Notes: generated from the sequence alone by a model not told the origin. DNA of 64,000 bases from Mediterraneibacter faecis JCM 15917 (GCA_001312505.1 BBDW01000008.1:87807-151806), one strand, 5' to 3'; numbered from the stretch's first letter, positions 22,943 to 33,113 are shown. Numbers and translations: made by a program.

Positions 22943-24127
22943 TTAGATAGTCTCTCCATTTTTATATTTCTGAAGTACATTCTGGATACGCTCATTCGGA
23001 CTGAGAATCTCGCTCAGTGATCCGTCATGATTCAGAGTATCAATGATCAGAGCAATGTACTTGCTCATATCACAGTTGATATAATATGGTTTTGAAAGAA
23101 GGTTTGGTGTCTGATAGATGAGGTTTGTTGTCAGGATACCATCAATAATACCTTCTTCATAAGCTTTGTCAAATTTCTCCATTCCGTTAGTAAACAGACC
23201 AAAAGTAGCAGCGGCAAAGATACGTTTTGCTTTACGTCTCTTTAATTCTGTAGCAACTTCAATGATACTGTCTCCGGAAGAAATCATATCATCAATAATA
23301 ATTACATCTTTGCCCTCTACAGAGCTTCCAAGGAACTCATGAGCAACGATAGGGTTACGTCCGTTTACAATCTGAGTGTAATCACGGCGTTTGTAGAACA
23401 TACCCATATCCAGACCAAGAACGTTTGCAAGATATACAGCACGGTTTGTACCACCTTCATCCGGACTGATCGCCATCATATGTTCACTGTCGATCTGAAG
23501 ATCCTTTACATTGCGAAGAAGACCTTTGATGAACTGATAAGTTGGTGAGATTGTCTCAAATCCACTCAGCGGAATCGCATTTGATACACGAGGGTCATGA
23601 GCATCAAAAGTGATAATATTGTCAACTCCCATACGGACAAGCTCCTGAAGTGCAAGTGCGCAGTCAAGAGATTCACGGGAAGTTCTCTTATGCTGACGGC
23701 TTTCATAAAGGAATGGCATAATAACGTTAATACGGCGTCCCTTACCACCTACAGCAGCAATGATTCTCTTTAAGTTCTGGAAATGGTCATCCGGTGACAT
23801 ATGGTTTGTGTTTCCTGTCAGAGAGTAAGTAACATTATAATTACATACATCGACCATCAGGTATATATCCTTTCCACGTACGGATTCTCCAAGGATACCT
23901 TTGGCTTCACCAGAACCGAAACGCGGTACGCTGGCATTGATCAGATAATTCTCTTTCTCATATCCGGAGAAAGCAACATCATTCTTGTGCTCGTGAGCGC
24001 TTTCGCGGCGCCATTTAACAAGGTAATCATTTACCTTATTTCCAAGCTCTTCACAGCCAAGTAAAGGAATGATTCCAAGGCTTCCTACTGGTATGTTCTC
24101 CAAGATACGTTCTGAACGACTTAACAT
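22943..24127 (-). CDS. prs: Ribose-phosphate pyrophosphokinase, long divergent form
   Basis: This enzyme makes PRPP from ribose 5-phosphate and ATP for nucleotide, His, Trp and NAD synthesis. The PRPP-binding loop VIIIDDMISSGDS is clear. Other family landmarks are present but divergent: FLYESRQHKRTSRE in place of YARQDRKARSRE, FDAHDPRVSNAIP for the DLHAxQIQGFFDIP segment, and SPDEGGTNRA for SPDAGGVERA. At 394 residues it is about 80 longer than the classical enzyme, mostly at the N-terminus. The start is ATG at 24127 with AGGAGG upstream. It is the last gene of the minus-strand run murC, dnaD, dnaC, prs. A second, classical prs may exist elsewhere in the genome. Confidence 0.85.
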   Translation of the reverse strand: MLSRSERILENIPVGSLGIIPLLGCEELGNKVNDYLVKWRRESAHEHKNDVAFSGYEKENYLINASVPRFGSGEAKGILGESVRGKDIYLMVDVCNYNVTYSLTGNTNHMSPDDHFQNLKRIIAAVGGKGRRINVIMPFLYESRQHKRTSRESLDCALALQELVRMGVDNIITFDAHDPRVSNAIPLSGFETISPTYQFIKGLLRNVKDLQIDSEHMMAISPDEGGTNRAVYLANVLGLDMGMFYKRRDYTQIVNGRNPIVAHEFLGSSVEGKDVIIIDDMISSGDSIIEVATELKRRKAKRIFAAATFGLFTNGMEKFDKAYEEGIIDGILTTNLIYQTPNLLSKPYYINCDMSKYIALIIDTLNHDGSLSEILSPNERIQNVLQKYKNGETI

Positions 24128-24141
24128 GAGTCATAATCCTC

Positions 24142-25128
24142 CTAATGTTCTAACTTCTTTTTAATACGTATATCATCACCGACTATTTTCAACAGACTAT
24201 ATCTGCTTGTAATTCTGGAGAAAGAACGCTCAGTATAAAGATCAGCGAGCGACTCCAAAGAAAGGTTTGTTGAAATAATCGTTGATTTCCTATGCAGCAG
24301 CCTTTCATTGATGCAAGTAAAAAACTGTGATGCAATAAAGGCGTTTGTGTACTCTGTACCAAGATCATCAATAATAAGCAGATCACAGTCAAAAATGTAT
24401 TCACACATGTTATGTGCATCAATGTCATTTTTGTCAAATGCATTCTTGGCAAGAGTATTAAAAAGCTGTGGAGCAGAAAAATACAAAACAGAATATTCTC
24501 TGTTCATAATCTCTTTTGCGATACAGGTGGAGAGAAAAGTTTTCCCAACACCGACATCTCCATAGAAAAAGAGATTGTTAAACTCTGTACCAAAGCTGTC
24601 GATAAAATGATGGCAGATGCGCAAAGTATCTTCCATCATGGAACGAGAAGAACGTCCCGTTTTCTTATCGTAATGTGAAACCGGATAATAGTCAAGTCTG
24701 AAATTGCTAAAATCTGCTTCTACAGGGAATTTTTTAATATTTGACTGGTCATAAAGCAATCCAATGATCGCTTTTTTGAAACAATGGCATTTTTTGTTAC
24801 CAATGTATCCGGTGTCTTTACAATCCGGACAGTCGTAAACCGGCTCCAGATAATCTTCTGGGAAGCCGGCTGATTTGAGCAGATGAATCTTACGATTACG
24901 TAATTCTGCAAGATCTTTCTTTAAAGCATCAACTGCACTGGTATCTCCATCAAGTAGTTTCTTTCCATGCTGAATAGACAGTGAGGCAATGGAGTCATCA
25001 AGTGTTTTGAATTCAGGGAGCTTTTTATAGACTTCTTCATACCGGGCCATCTGAATGTCATGGCTATGTAATTGTTTCTGCTCATATTTACGCATGATTG
25101 CATGGTACTGTGAATTTTTTAATCCCAT
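24142..25128 (-). CDS. DnaC/DnaI-like replicative helicase loader
   Basis: This is an AAA+ ATPase that loads the replicative helicase. It has a helical N-terminal part, a zinc-binding patch with Cys 100, 103, 114 and 116 (YDCPDC... KKCHC), Walker A GDVGVGKT (about 190-197) and Walker B CDLLIIDDLGTE. A sensor segment (STIISTNLSLESL) and a terminal arginine-rich stretch (ERSFSRITSRY) follow. The order and the length of 328 residues fit Clostridial DnaC. It is directly downstream of a DnaD-like gene, so the pair forms a primosome module. The gap to prs is about 14 bases. Confidence 0.88.
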   Translation of the reverse strand: MGLKNSQYHAIMRKYEQKQLHSHDIQMARYEEVYKKLPEFKTLDDSIASLSIQHGKKLLDGDTSAVDALKKDLAELRNRKIHLLKSAGFPEDYLEPVYDCPDCKDTGYIGNKKCHCFKKAIIGLLYDQSNIKKFPVEADFSNFRLDYYPVSHYDKKTGRSSRSMMEDTLRICHHFIDSFGTEFNNLFFYGDVGVGKTFLSTCIAKEIMNREYSVLYFSAPQLFNTLAKNAFDKNDIDAHNMCEYIFDCDLLIIDDLGTEYTNAFIASQFFTCINERLLHRKSTIISTNLSLESLADLYTERSFSRITSRYSLLKIVGDDIRIKKKLEH

Positions 25129-25188
25129 GTAAAGACTCCTTTTAAATTCTCTTAAATATAATTGATCTTCTAAACTATTGTTTTTTCA

Positions 25189-26310
25189 TTAGTTGCTCTT
25201 TAAAAGTTGCTCTTCCAGAGAATCCATGTCGTAGGAACGTCTCTCAAAATTATTCAGATTTCTTGTGACATTCTTTGGTTTTGTGACAGGACTTCTATGT
25301 AAGGAACGTTCTTTCTGGAATTCATGATCCAAGGCATTGATATCAGTCAGATGATGAATATTGCATTCATACCATTTTGTGAGAATGGAGTCAGCATATT
25401 CAAAACTTGGCTGATGTGTGGCAGAGATTGTTCTGCGGCAGGCTTCCTGAATGATGTCAGCGGAAAATCCATAAGTATCAGCCCATTTATTAATATATTC
25501 CAGTTCGGAAGAGGCAGGTCCTCTGTTCTTAATGCCGAATGCATTCAAAACCGTGTAGCAGTTACGGCTGTATGCAGCAGCCTGTTCTTTTGCCTGTGAT
25601 ATAGTTTCAACTCCGTTCTCTACCCAGGAAATGGCAACCTTCTGGATATAATGCATACTCTTATGTCCGTTCTCTACACAGGATTCAATCAGATATTCAA
25701 TCAAATCAGCAGACATATGCAGCGTATCATAGAAATAAGTAATTGTGTCGACATCCGTATGCGTCAGTGTCTTGCCAAGGTACTGTTCTGTGATAAACAG
25801 GAGAGACTTGATCTCCTTCTGGGCACGGAATGTATCAAGAGGAACCGCATTGGAAACAGGGGGGGTCTGGATACTGCTTTCTACCGGTGCAGAAACAGCT
25901 TCTGAGCGGAACTCTGTTACCGGAGCTACCGGAGTTTGAGTTGGAATTGAATCCTGTGGATAGCCTGATGTACAGCCGGAAAAATCAGTTGTATCTCTAC
26001 AAGTATTCTCTTCTTCATCGCGAAGAAATTCAACGGCAGTGATTCCACCGTCCGGTCCGTGTCCAAGTCTGAGAAGACCGACAGATTCCCAGTAACGGAA
26101 AGCGCGAAGAACATCGTTCTCTGTATTATTCAGATAATCTGCGATCATGGAGATGCTCAGAGAAGATGCAGCATCCTCAACATGGCGGAGAAGAAAAAGG
26201 TATACTTTTACAAACTCTCCGTTCGCATTCGCCATATAATGATCTACAAAGCTGTTCGGCAGCATTGTCATATTCATCTGAAAATTATTCTTTAAAACCA
26301 AAGTCTTCAT
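25189..26310 (-). CDS. DnaD/DnaB-like primosomal replication protein
   Basis: This 373-residue protein resembles the Firmicute DnaD/DnaB helicase-loading family. The N-terminal part is a winged-helix-like region (VYLFLLRHVEDAASSLSISMIADYLNNTENDVLRAFRYWESVGLLRL). A proline/threonine-rich linker follows. Two DnaD C-terminal-type modules are visible, the first ending YIQKVAISWVENGVETISQA and the second FEYADSILTKWYECNIH. A G7 run on the plus strand (25859-25865) gives an extra Pro in the linker. It is followed by the helicase loader gene on the same strand and preceded by a DnaA-box cluster at 26479-26548, which suggests that replication-initiation genes here are controlled by DnaA. Confidence 0.85.
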   Translation of the reverse strand: MKTLVLKNNFQMNMTMLPNSFVDHYMANANGEFVKVYLFLLRHVEDAASSLSISMIADYLNNTENDVLRAFRYWESVGLLRLGHGPDGGITAVEFLRDEEENTCRDTTDFSGCTSGYPQDSIPTQTPVAPVTEFRSEAVSAPVESSIQTPPVSNAVPLDTFRAQKEIKSLLFITEQYLGKTLTHTDVDTITYFYDTLHMSADLIEYLIESCVENGHKSMHYIQKVAISWVENGVETISQAKEQAAAYSRNCYTVLNAFGIKNRGPASSELEYINKWADTYGFSADIIQEACRRTISATHQPSFEYADSILTKWYECNIHHLTDINALDHEFQKERSLHRSPVTKPKNVTRNLNNFERRSYDMDSLEEQLLKSN

Positions 26311-26478
26311 AACTTATCCTGCTTTCTCTATGTATTAACCAATTGCCACTTGCTCTGTCTGATGAGGGGCAACCTGAAATCTATATCTTCTTCTCTTTAG
26401 TGTGAATATTATAACATCATATGAGAATCTTAAAAAGAATTTTCGAGTGGGTAACTAGGACTTTTTTGTAGATAACTA

Positions 26479-26548
26479 TGTGGAGAAAATGTGGATAAAG
26501 TGTGGAAAAGTTCACATGCATGTGGATATCTATGTGAACTTTTCCACA
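26479..26548. promoter_or_regulatory. Cluster of DnaA-box-like sites over a perfect 17-bp inverted repeat
   Basis: Five 9-mers match or nearly match the DnaA box. They are TGTGGAGAA (26479), TGTGGATAA (26490, an exact complement of TTATCCACA), TGTGGAAAA (26501), TGTGGATAT (26521) and, inverted, TTTTCCACA (26540). The first three start exactly 11 bases apart. TGTGGAAAAGTTCACAT (26501-26517) and ATGTGAACTTTTCCACA (26532-26548) form a perfect 17-bp inverted repeat around the fourth. The cluster sits about 170 bases upstream of the dnaD-like start, between it and murC. Confidence 0.75.
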
Positions 26549-26578
26549 GAATAGTTTAGCAAAGTTATTGAGAAAGCC

Positions 26579-27955
26579 TTATTTTAAAATGTCTTCGCCG
26601 ATTTTGACAACATCTCCGGCTCCCATTGTGATCAGGAGATCTCCGGATTTGCAGTTTTCTTTAAGGAAAGCTTCTATTTCTTCAAAACTTGGAAGGTAAT
26701 GTGCATCTGTTCCAAGTTTACGTGCTTCCTCTGCAAGACCGGCAGAAGAAACTCCGAGAGTATCTGTCTCACGAGCTGCATAGATATCTGCAAGCACCAG
26801 ATGATCCGTGTGAGAAAGAGCTTCTGCAAATTCATGGAAGAAAGCCTTTGTTCTCGTATAAGTATGTGGTTGGAAGACACACCATACCTGATTGTGTGGG
26901 TAATGCTGTGCAGCCTTCAGAGTAGCGGCAATCTCTGTCGGATGATGTGCATAATCATCGACAACAGTTACACCGTTAAATGTTCCCTTGTATTCGAAAC
27001 GACGGTCTGTTCCACTGAAAGAAAGAATTCCTTTTTTAATTGTTTCCATTGGAATCTGAAGCAGTTCAGCAGTAGCAATAGATGCAAGTGCATTTGATAC
27101 ATTATGATCACCTGTTACAGAAAGCTGGATATGGTCAACCACTTTTCCGTTCTTTATAAGATCAAATGCAACAAGCCCTTTTTCATCATAAGTGATGTTA
27201 GAAGCACTGTAGTCAAGCATATCAGAAGAACCATAAGTGATCACATTGCAGTCAAGACTATCATAAATCTCCTGATAATTGTCGATATCACCATTGATGA
27301 TCAAAGTTCCATCAGAAGGAAGAAGTGCTGCAAACTGATGGAAAGAATGTCTGATGTCTTCAAGATCCTTGAAGAAGTCCAGATGATCTTCCTCAATATT
27401 GAGGATGACACTGATCTTCGGATAAAAATGAAGGAAACTGTTTGTATACTCACAGGCTTCTGTGATAAAAGTCTCGGATTTTCCAACGCGGATGTTACCA
27501 CCGATTGCCTTGAGAATACCGCCGACAGAAATTGTAGGATCCAGATCGGCTGCAAGTAAAATATGAGAGATCATGGATGTAGTAGTAGTTTTTCCATGAG
27601 TACCGGATACAGCGATCGGTGTCTTGTAATTTTTCATCAGCTGTCCAAGCAGCTCTGCGCGTGTAAGCATTGGAATCTTGCGGGCAACAGCTTCCATAAG
27701 CTCTGGATTAGCTTTATTGATCGCAGCAGTGTATACAACACAGTCAATTCCGTCAGAAATGTTCTCGGCACACTGTCCGTAATGGATGATGGCACCTTCA
27801 GACTCCAGCTTCTTTGTAAGCGGAGACTCCTTTGAATCTGAACCGGATACAGTAAATCCTTCTTCCAGAAGAATCTCAGCAAGACCGCTCATACTGATTC
27901 CGCCAATTCCAATAAAATGAATATGTATCGGCTTTTCAAAATTGATTTTATACAT
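26579..27955 (-). CDS. murC: UDP-N-acetylmuramate--L-alanine ligase
   Basis: This cytoplasmic ligase adds L-Ala to UDP-MurNAc, the first step of the peptidoglycan stem peptide. The 458 residues show the N-terminal HFIGIGGISMSGLAEIL nucleotide-binding loop and the ATP loop VSGTHGKTTTTSM (about 115-127). The ILNIEEDHLDFF substrate region and the C-terminal DDYAHHPTEI motif follow. The length and motifs are normal for MurC. The minus-strand ATG at 27955 has AAAGGGCG upstream, and a TATAAT-like -10 is visible on that strand near 28030. It is divergent from glgC. Confidence 0.95.
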   Translation of the reverse strand: MYKINFEKPIHIHFIGIGGISMSGLAEILLEEGFTVSGSDSKESPLTKKLESEGAIIHYGQCAENISDGIDCVVYTAAINKANPELMEAVARKIPMLTRAELLGQLMKNYKTPIAVSGTHGKTTTTSMISHILLAADLDPTISVGGILKAIGGNIRVGKSETFITEACEYTNSFLHFYPKISVILNIEEDHLDFFKDLEDIRHSFHQFAALLPSDGTLIINGDIDNYQEIYDSLDCNVITYGSSDMLDYSASNITYDEKGLVAFDLIKNGKVVDHIQLSVTGDHNVSNALASIATAELLQIPMETIKKGILSFSGTDRRFEYKGTFNGVTVVDDYAHHPTEIAATLKAAQHYPHNQVWCVFQPHTYTRTKAFFHEFAEALSHTDHLVLADIYAARETDTLGVSSAGLAEEARKLGTDAHYLPSFEEIEAFLKENCKSGDLLITMGAGDVVKIGEDILK

Positions 27956-28121
27956 TGAGATACGCCCTTTCTTTAATAGATTTTATAAAATAACTTGTGA
28001 TTTTAGTCATAAATCTTCTATATCGTTTATATTATACTATATATCGAAAAAAAGAAAGAAGATCTTTTTGGTAGAAATTGATAAAAAGGAGAAAAAAGTA
28101 TGAAAAAAATTGTAAAATATG

Positions 28122-28149
28122 TTTGTTATTTCTAAATATATGGTATAAT
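28122..28149 (+). promoter_or_regulatory. Probable promoter for glgC-glgD
   Basis: TATAAT (28144-28149) has a weak -35 TTTGTT (28122-28127) 16 bases upstream in a very AT-rich divergent region. The -10 is convincing, the -35 less so. Confidence 0.5.
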
Positions 28150-28180
28150 GATTCTAGCTTACTTGAAATGAGGTGACGTA

Positions 28181-29458
28181 ATGTATAAGAAGGAAATGAT
28201 TGCCATGCTGCTGGCGGGTGGACAGGGCAGTCGACTTGGAGTACTTACATCAAAAGTTGCAAAACCAGCAGTTGCTTTTGGTGGAAAGTACCGTATTATT
28301 GATTTCCCGCTTAGCAACTGTATTAACTCGGGAATCGATACGGTTGGTGTACTGACACAGTATCAGCCGCTTCGCCTGAATACACATATTGGAATTGGAA
28401 TTCCGTGGGATCTGGATCGCAACGTTGGAGGTGTATCAGTTCTCCCACCATATGAGAAGAGTACAAACAGTGAGTGGTATACAGGAACAGCGAATGCCAT
28501 TTATCAGAATCTGAATTACATAGAGACTTATAATCCGGACTATGTACTGATTCTTTCAGGAGATCATATCTATAAGATGGATTATGAAGTGATGCTTGAT
28601 TTCCACAAGGCAAACAATGCTGATGTGACAATTGCAGCAATGCCGGTGCCGATGGAAGAAGCAAGCCGTTTCGGAATTGTAGTGACAGATCAGGACAGCA
28701 GGATCAAAGAATTCGAAGAGAAGCCTGAGAAGCCAAGCAGTAATCTGGCATCGATGGGAATCTATATCTTCAGCTGGCCGGTTCTCAAAGAGGCACTTAT
28801 TAAGCTGAAAGACCAGCCAAACTGTGATTTCGGAAAACACATTATTCCATATTGTCATGAAAAAGGGGGGGACAGGCTGTTTGCATATGAGTACAACGGA
28901 TACTGGAAAGATGTTGGAACACTCAGCTCTTATTGGGAAGCGAATATGGAACTGATCGATATCATTCCGGAGTTTAATCTTTATGAAGAATTCTGGAAGA
29001 TCTATACGAACAGTGCGAATATTCCTCCACAGTATATTGCAGAGAATGCTGTTGTAGACAGATGTATCATTGCAAACGGAACAGAAATTTACGGAGAAGT
29101 CCACAGTTCTGTTATTGGAGGAAGTGTTACTGTAGGAAAAGGCAGCGTAGTCCGTGACTCAATTATTATGCAGGGAGTTACGATCGGAGAAAACTGCGTG
29201 ATCGAGAAAGCAATCATAGCAGAAGACACGGTAATTGGAAATGATGTTTCTATCGGAATCGGAAGTGAAGTCCCGAATAAGATGAAACCGAATATTTACA
29301 GCGGTGGACTGGCTACGATCGGAGAGAATTCAGTGATTCCGGGAGGAGTACAGATTGGAAAGAATACCGCCATCAGTGGAGTGACATCATCCGAGGATTA
29401 CATAGATGGAGTACTTGCAAGCGGTGAGACATTGATAAAGGCAGGTGACAGAGTATGA
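28181..29458 (+). CDS. glgC: Glucose-1-phosphate adenylyltransferase, catalytic subunit
   Basis: This enzyme makes ADP-glucose for glycogen synthesis. It has the nucleotidyltransferase start [38 protein letters not shown], the sugar-phosphate site [15 protein letters not shown] and a C-terminal left-handed beta-helix (repeats such as [16 protein letters not shown]). The 425 residues are the normal length. A G7 run (28865-28871) gives an extra Gly in [14 protein letters not shown] precedes the ATG. Its stop overlaps the glgD start (ATGA), so the pair is translationally coupled. Confidence 0.95.
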   Translation: MYKKEMIAMLLAGGQGSRLGVLTSKVAKPAVAFGGKYRIIDFPLSNCINSGIDTVGVLTQYQPLRLNTHIGIGIPWDLDRNVGGVSVLPPYEKSTNSEWYTGTANAIYQNLNYIETYNPDYVLILSGDHIYKMDYEVMLDFHKANNADVTIAAMPVPMEEASRFGIVVTDQDSRIKEFEEKPEKPSSNLASMGIYIFSWPVLKEALIKLKDQPNCDFGKHIIPYCHEKGGDRLFAYEYNGYWKDVGTLSSYWEANMELIDIIPEFNLYEEFWKIYTNSANIPPQYIAENAVVDRCIIANGTEIYGEVHSSVIGGSVTVGKGSVVRDSIIMQGVTIGENCVIEKAIIAEDTVIGNDVSIGIGSEVPNKMKPNIYSGGLATIGENSVIPGGVQIGKNTAISGVTSSEDYIDGVLASGETLIKAGDRV

Positions 29459-30573
29459 GAGCAGTAGGAATTATTTTAGCCGGCGGTAACAGCAGAAAGA
29501 TGAAAGAGCTGACTTCAAGACGTGCGGCAGCAGCAATGCCGGTTGCCGGAAGCTATCGCGCAATTGACTTTACATTAAGTAATATGACAAACTCTCATAT
29601 CCAGAAAGTTGCTGTGCTGACACAGTACAATGCCCGTTCTTTGAATGAGCATCTGAATTCTTCCAAATGGTGGGATTTCGGAAGAAAACAAGGTGGATTA
29701 TATGTATTCACACCTACGATCACAGATGATAATGGTTACTGGTACAGAGGAACAGCAGATGCGATTTATCAGAATCTGGATTTCCTGAGAAGATGTCATG
29801 AACCTTATGTAATCATTACATCAGGTGATGCAGTCTATAAGATGGATTATAATAAAGTGCTGGAATATCATATTGCGAAGAAAGCAGATATCACTGTTGT
29901 TTGTAAAGAACTTGGAGCAGGAGAAGATGCGACAAGATTCGGAACCATTAAGATGAATGAATCTTGCAGAATCGAAGAATTTGAAGAAAAACCGATGATT
30001 GCAAGATCACAGACAATCTCTACAGGAATTTATGTGATCCGCAGAAGACTGCTGATCGATCTTGTAGAACAATGTGCGGAAGAAGAGAGACATGATTTCG
30101 TAAATGATATCCTGATCCGTTATAAGAATGTAAAGAAGATTTATGGTTATAAGATTGAAAGCTATTGGAATAATATTTCAACAGTAGATGCATATTACAA
30201 GACGAATATGGATTTCCTGAAACCGGAAGTGAGAAAATATTTCTTCAAGGATCTGCCAAGTGTATATTCTAAGGTGAGTGATCAGCCACCGGCAAAATAT
30301 AATCCGGGTGCGATCGTGAAGAACAGTCTGGTTGGAAGTGGAAGTATTATTAATGGAACGATAGAGAACTCAGTTATTTTCAAGAAAGTATTTGTTGGAA
30401 ATAATTGCGTGATTAAGAACTCTATCATATTGAATGATGTATATCTTGGAGATAATACATACATTGAGAACTGTATTGTAGAGAGCAGGGATACGATCCG
30501 TGCGAATACAAGACATGTAGGGGAAGACGGAATTAAAATAGTTATTGAAAAGAATGAAAGATATGCATTATAA
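29455..30573 (+). CDS. glgD: GlgD, non-catalytic ADP-glucose pyrophosphorylase subunit
   Basis: This is a paralogue of GlgC that in Firmicutes forms a heteromeric enzyme and modulates GlgC. It keeps the overall fold ([43 protein letters not shown] start, EEFEEKP, C-terminal beta-helix). The catalytic GxGSRL loop and KP pair seen in GlgC are altered to GGNSRKM and RRA-AAMP. Length 372 residues. It overlaps glgC by 4 bases. The altered loop supports a regulatory rather than catalytic role. Confidence 0.93.
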   Translation: MRAVGIILAGGNSRKMKELTSRRAAAAMPVAGSYRAIDFTLSNMTNSHIQKVAVLTQYNARSLNEHLNSSKWWDFGRKQGGLYVFTPTITDDNGYWYRGTADAIYQNLDFLRRCHEPYVIITSGDAVYKMDYNKVLEYHIAKKADITVVCKELGAGEDATRFGTIKMNESCRIEEFEEKPMIARSQTISTGIYVIRRRLLIDLVEQCAEEERHDFVNDILIRYKNVKKIYGYKIESYWNNISTVDAYYKTNMDFLKPEVRKYFFKDLPSVYSKVSDQPPAKYNPGAIVKNSLVGSGSIINGTIENSVIFKKVFVGNNCVIKNSIILNDVYLGDNTYIENCIVESRDTIRANTRHVGEDGIKIVIEKNERYAL

Positions 30574-30650
30574 GCCAAGATAAGCAAAAAAACCCTGAAA
30601 AAGGGTGTTCATATTCCGTGATAATGCAAAAGAGAAAGGGGAACTGTAAT

Positions 30651-30944
30651 ATGCAGATTACAGATGTACGTGTACGTAAAGTTGCGAAAGAGGGAAAGTT
30701 AAAAGCAGTAGTATCTATCACAATTGATGAGGAGTTTGTTGTTCATGATATCAAAGTGATCGAAGGTGAAAAGGGGGGGCTTTTCATTGCAATGCCAAGT
30801 AAAAAAGCATTAGATGGTGAGTATCGTGATATCGCACATCCGATCAATTCAGGAACAAGAGAACGAATTCAGTCAACAATTCTTGCAAGATATCAGCAGG
30901 CACTTGAAGAAGAGCCGGAGCCGTTGGTTGTTGACGAGATGTAG
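30651..30944 (+). CDS. spoVG: SpoVG-family RNA-binding regulator
   Basis: This small RNA-binding protein affects sporulation and cell-wall functions in Firmicutes. It begins [12 protein letters not shown] and includes [29 protein letters not shown] and REIAHPINS-like [10 protein letters not shown]7 run (30773-30779) reads GEKGGLF where the family has one Gly. The start at 30651 matches the family and has AAAGGGG upstream; an earlier in-frame ATG at 30618 does not. It is followed by a bidirectional terminator. Confidence 0.95.
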   Translation: MQITDVRVRKVAKEGKLKAVVSITIDEEFVVHDIKVIEGEKGGLFIAMPSKKALDGEYRDIAHPINSGTRERIQSTILARYQQALEEEPEPLVVDEM

Positions 30945-31020
30945 GGTATTGTGGTGCTGCTCTTATTTGGATAAATGACAGGTAAAGGCAGGGCTAATAC
31001 AATAGATAGGAAACAGGCGA

Positions 31021-31066
31021 AAGGAAAAGTGCAGTGATTGCCCGATCACTGCACTTTTCCTTTTTG
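31021..31066. terminator. Bidirectional terminator between spoVG and the pseudouridine synthase
   Basis: AAGGAAAAGTGCAGTGAT (31021-31038) pairs perfectly over 18 bases with ATCACTGCACTTTTCCTT (31045-31062), with a T-run on the plus strand and an A-rich start giving a T-run on the minus strand. It lies between convergent genes. Confidence 0.88.
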
Positions 31067-31068
31067 TC

Positions 31069-31764
31069 TTATAAATGAAAAACCATTTTTTCACCGGTTG
31101 TCGGATGTGTGAATTCCAGTCGACAGGCACAAAGCATTAACTGTCGTGAAGTGCATGCGGCAGTGCCATATTTCCGATCCCCGATCAGAGGGTGTCCGGC
31201 ATGTGCAAACTGCACGCGGATCTGATGATGACGCCCGGTATCCAGATGAATTTCCAGTTGGGAAAAAGGTTCACCAGAAGGAAGTGTATCTGTATGGATT
31301 ACTTTATAATGAAGTCGTGCATACTTTGCATCAGGCACATTTTCTTCACAGACACGGGAGGTGTTGGTTCGTCCGTCTTTTACAAGATAGTCTTCCAGAG
31401 TTCCTTCGTTGTGTTCGAAAATGCCTAAAGCCTGTGCACGGTAATATTTCCCAAAACCAGATGTGGTAAGCTGGCGGGAAAGTTCCTTTGCGGCAGCAGG
31501 CGTTTTTGCAAAAACAAGAAGTCCTTCTACCGGTTGGTCCAGCCGATGGATGACAGCAAGATAAGGTTTGCGTGAAGCGGTTTTTTTAGCAGTATTTTTT
31601 ATCAGATGATTTTTTAAAATACTGACCATATCTTTTGTGCCAATGCGGCTGCTCTGGGTAGGAACTCCAGCAGGTTTATGACAGACGATAATATCCTTGT
31701 CCTCATATATTATTTCAGGGGGGGTAAGTGATGAAATCATAGTTGTATCCTTCTTTCTTGACAA
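31069..31764 (-). CDS. RluA-family pseudouridine synthase
   Basis: This enzyme isomerises uridine to pseudouridine in rRNA or tRNA. It has IIYEDKDIIVCHKPAGVPTQ, the catalytic segment VIHRLDQPVEGLLVFAKT (active Asp in HRLDQ), LEIHLDTGRHHQIRVQFAHAGHPLIGD and a closing LCACRLEFTHPTTGE. It lacks an N-terminal S4 domain, so it is a short RluA-type enzyme of 231 residues. A G7 run (31718-31724) adds a Pro near the start (SLTPPEII). The target site cannot be told from sequence. Confidence 0.9.
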   Translation of the reverse strand: MSRKKDTTMISSLTPPEIIYEDKDIIVCHKPAGVPTQSSRIGTKDMVSILKNHLIKNTAKKTASRKPYLAVIHRLDQPVEGLLVFAKTPAAAKELSRQLTTSGFGKYYRAQALGIFEHNEGTLEDYLVKDGRTNTSRVCEENVPDAKYARLHYKVIHTDTLPSGEPFSQLEIHLDTGRHHQIRVQFAHAGHPLIGDRKYGTAACTSRQLMLCACRLEFTHPTTGEKMVFHL

Positions 31765-31854
31765 TCGCTAAAGTTGCGTCTAAACTGAGAATTAATAATG
31801 TTATAATGATACATGATGTAAACGAATCAGGTCAAGCTTTTAAGGAGAACATCA

Positions 31855-33113
31855 ATGAATAATGACTGGGAACATTTTGGAGAAGAGATAAAGCAGACAA
31901 TACAGGATGCAATTGATACAAAGGATTACAGCAGATTGAACCAGATGGTGTCTGATACGGTGAACCATGCGATGGACTGCGTCTCGGCAGGGATTAAAAA
32001 CGGTGGCTGGTACAGAGATCCGAAGACCGGACAGCCATTATATGGAGATAAAAAGAATGCCGGAAGCAGATCAGGTGCAGAAAACCAGGGGGGTATCGTC
32101 CGAATCAAGGATCGAAGATGTCGGAAATGAGAAATTATAGTCAGAATCGTCCGGTACCGGTGAGTCCAAGATATCTCAAAGGAACTTCGGTAAAGATCGG
32201 CGGGACTTTTCTGGCAGCGACAGGAGCTGTATTTGGATTGACTTCTGTTATTTTCCTTATCATCACTTTGATTGGAAGTGTGATCACAGCGTTTGATGTA
32301 GTCAGTGGTCTGATCATTGGAATTTTTGCAGTTGCTTTTATATCTTTTGCAGTGATGACTTATGTAGGAGTAGATATGGTACGTACGGTGGGAAGGTTTC
32401 GCCAATATGTATCTGTTCTGAGAGACCGGGAATTTTGTGATATTAAGGAAATTGCTTCTGCGACAGGACGAGATGTCAGAAAGGTTCTGAAAGATGTGAA
32501 AAAAATGATTACAAAAGGCTGGTTCTGTCAGGGACATCTGGATGAGAAAGAATCCTGCCTGATGGTCAGTGAACATGCATGGAATCAGTATACAGCTCTT
32601 ATGGAAGACATGAAACAGCGTAAGGCAGAGGAGCAGGCTGCTCAGAAAAAGATGCGGGAAGAGTATGACAGACTTTCACCGGAAGTACAGAAGATCGTAC
32701 AGGCAGGAGATGAATATGTGAGAAGGATCAAGGCAGCGAATGACGCAATTCCGGGAGAAGTGATTTCGGCAAAGATTTCCCGCATGGAACTGCTCGTGGA
32801 TCGTATTTTTGACCGCGTGGAGCAGAATCCGGATTCTGTGAATGATATGCGAAGAATGATGGATTATTATCTTCCGACAACGATGAAACTTCTTGAAGCG
32901 TATGAAGAGCTGGATGCCCAGCCAGTACAGGGAGAAAATATCATTTCTTCCAAGAAAGAGATTGAAGATACGATAGATACATTGAATATTGCATTTGAGA
33001 AATTACTGGACAGCCTGTTCCAGGATACAGCATGGGATGTATCTTCAGATATTTCAGTACTTCATACAATGCTTGCGCAGGAAGGTCTGACAGAAGACGG
33101 GCTGAAGAAATAA
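31855..33113 (+). CDS. xpaC: XpaC-like membrane protein (one frameshift at 32088-32093)
   Basis: This protein is related to XpaC of Bacillus (the 5-bromo-4-chloroindolyl phosphate hydrolysis family), whose function is unclear. A soluble N-terminal part (MNNDWEHFGEEIKQTIQDAI...GWYRDPKTGQPLYG) is followed by a G6 run. Reading G4 joins it as QGYRPNQGSKMSEM to two close membrane spans (about 32208-32370). A winged-helix-like stretch (FCDIKEIASATGRDVRKVLKDVKKMI) and a long coiled-coil C-terminus come next. It sits directly before telA, the pairing known from Bacillus. Without the repair the locus would look like two genes. Confidence 0.75.

Noticed and set aside
26479..26548. Chromosomal origin of replication
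   Set aside because: No dnaA or dnaN is adjacent and no clear AT-rich unwinding region with DnaA-trio pattern was seen; regulation of dnaD is the simpler reading.
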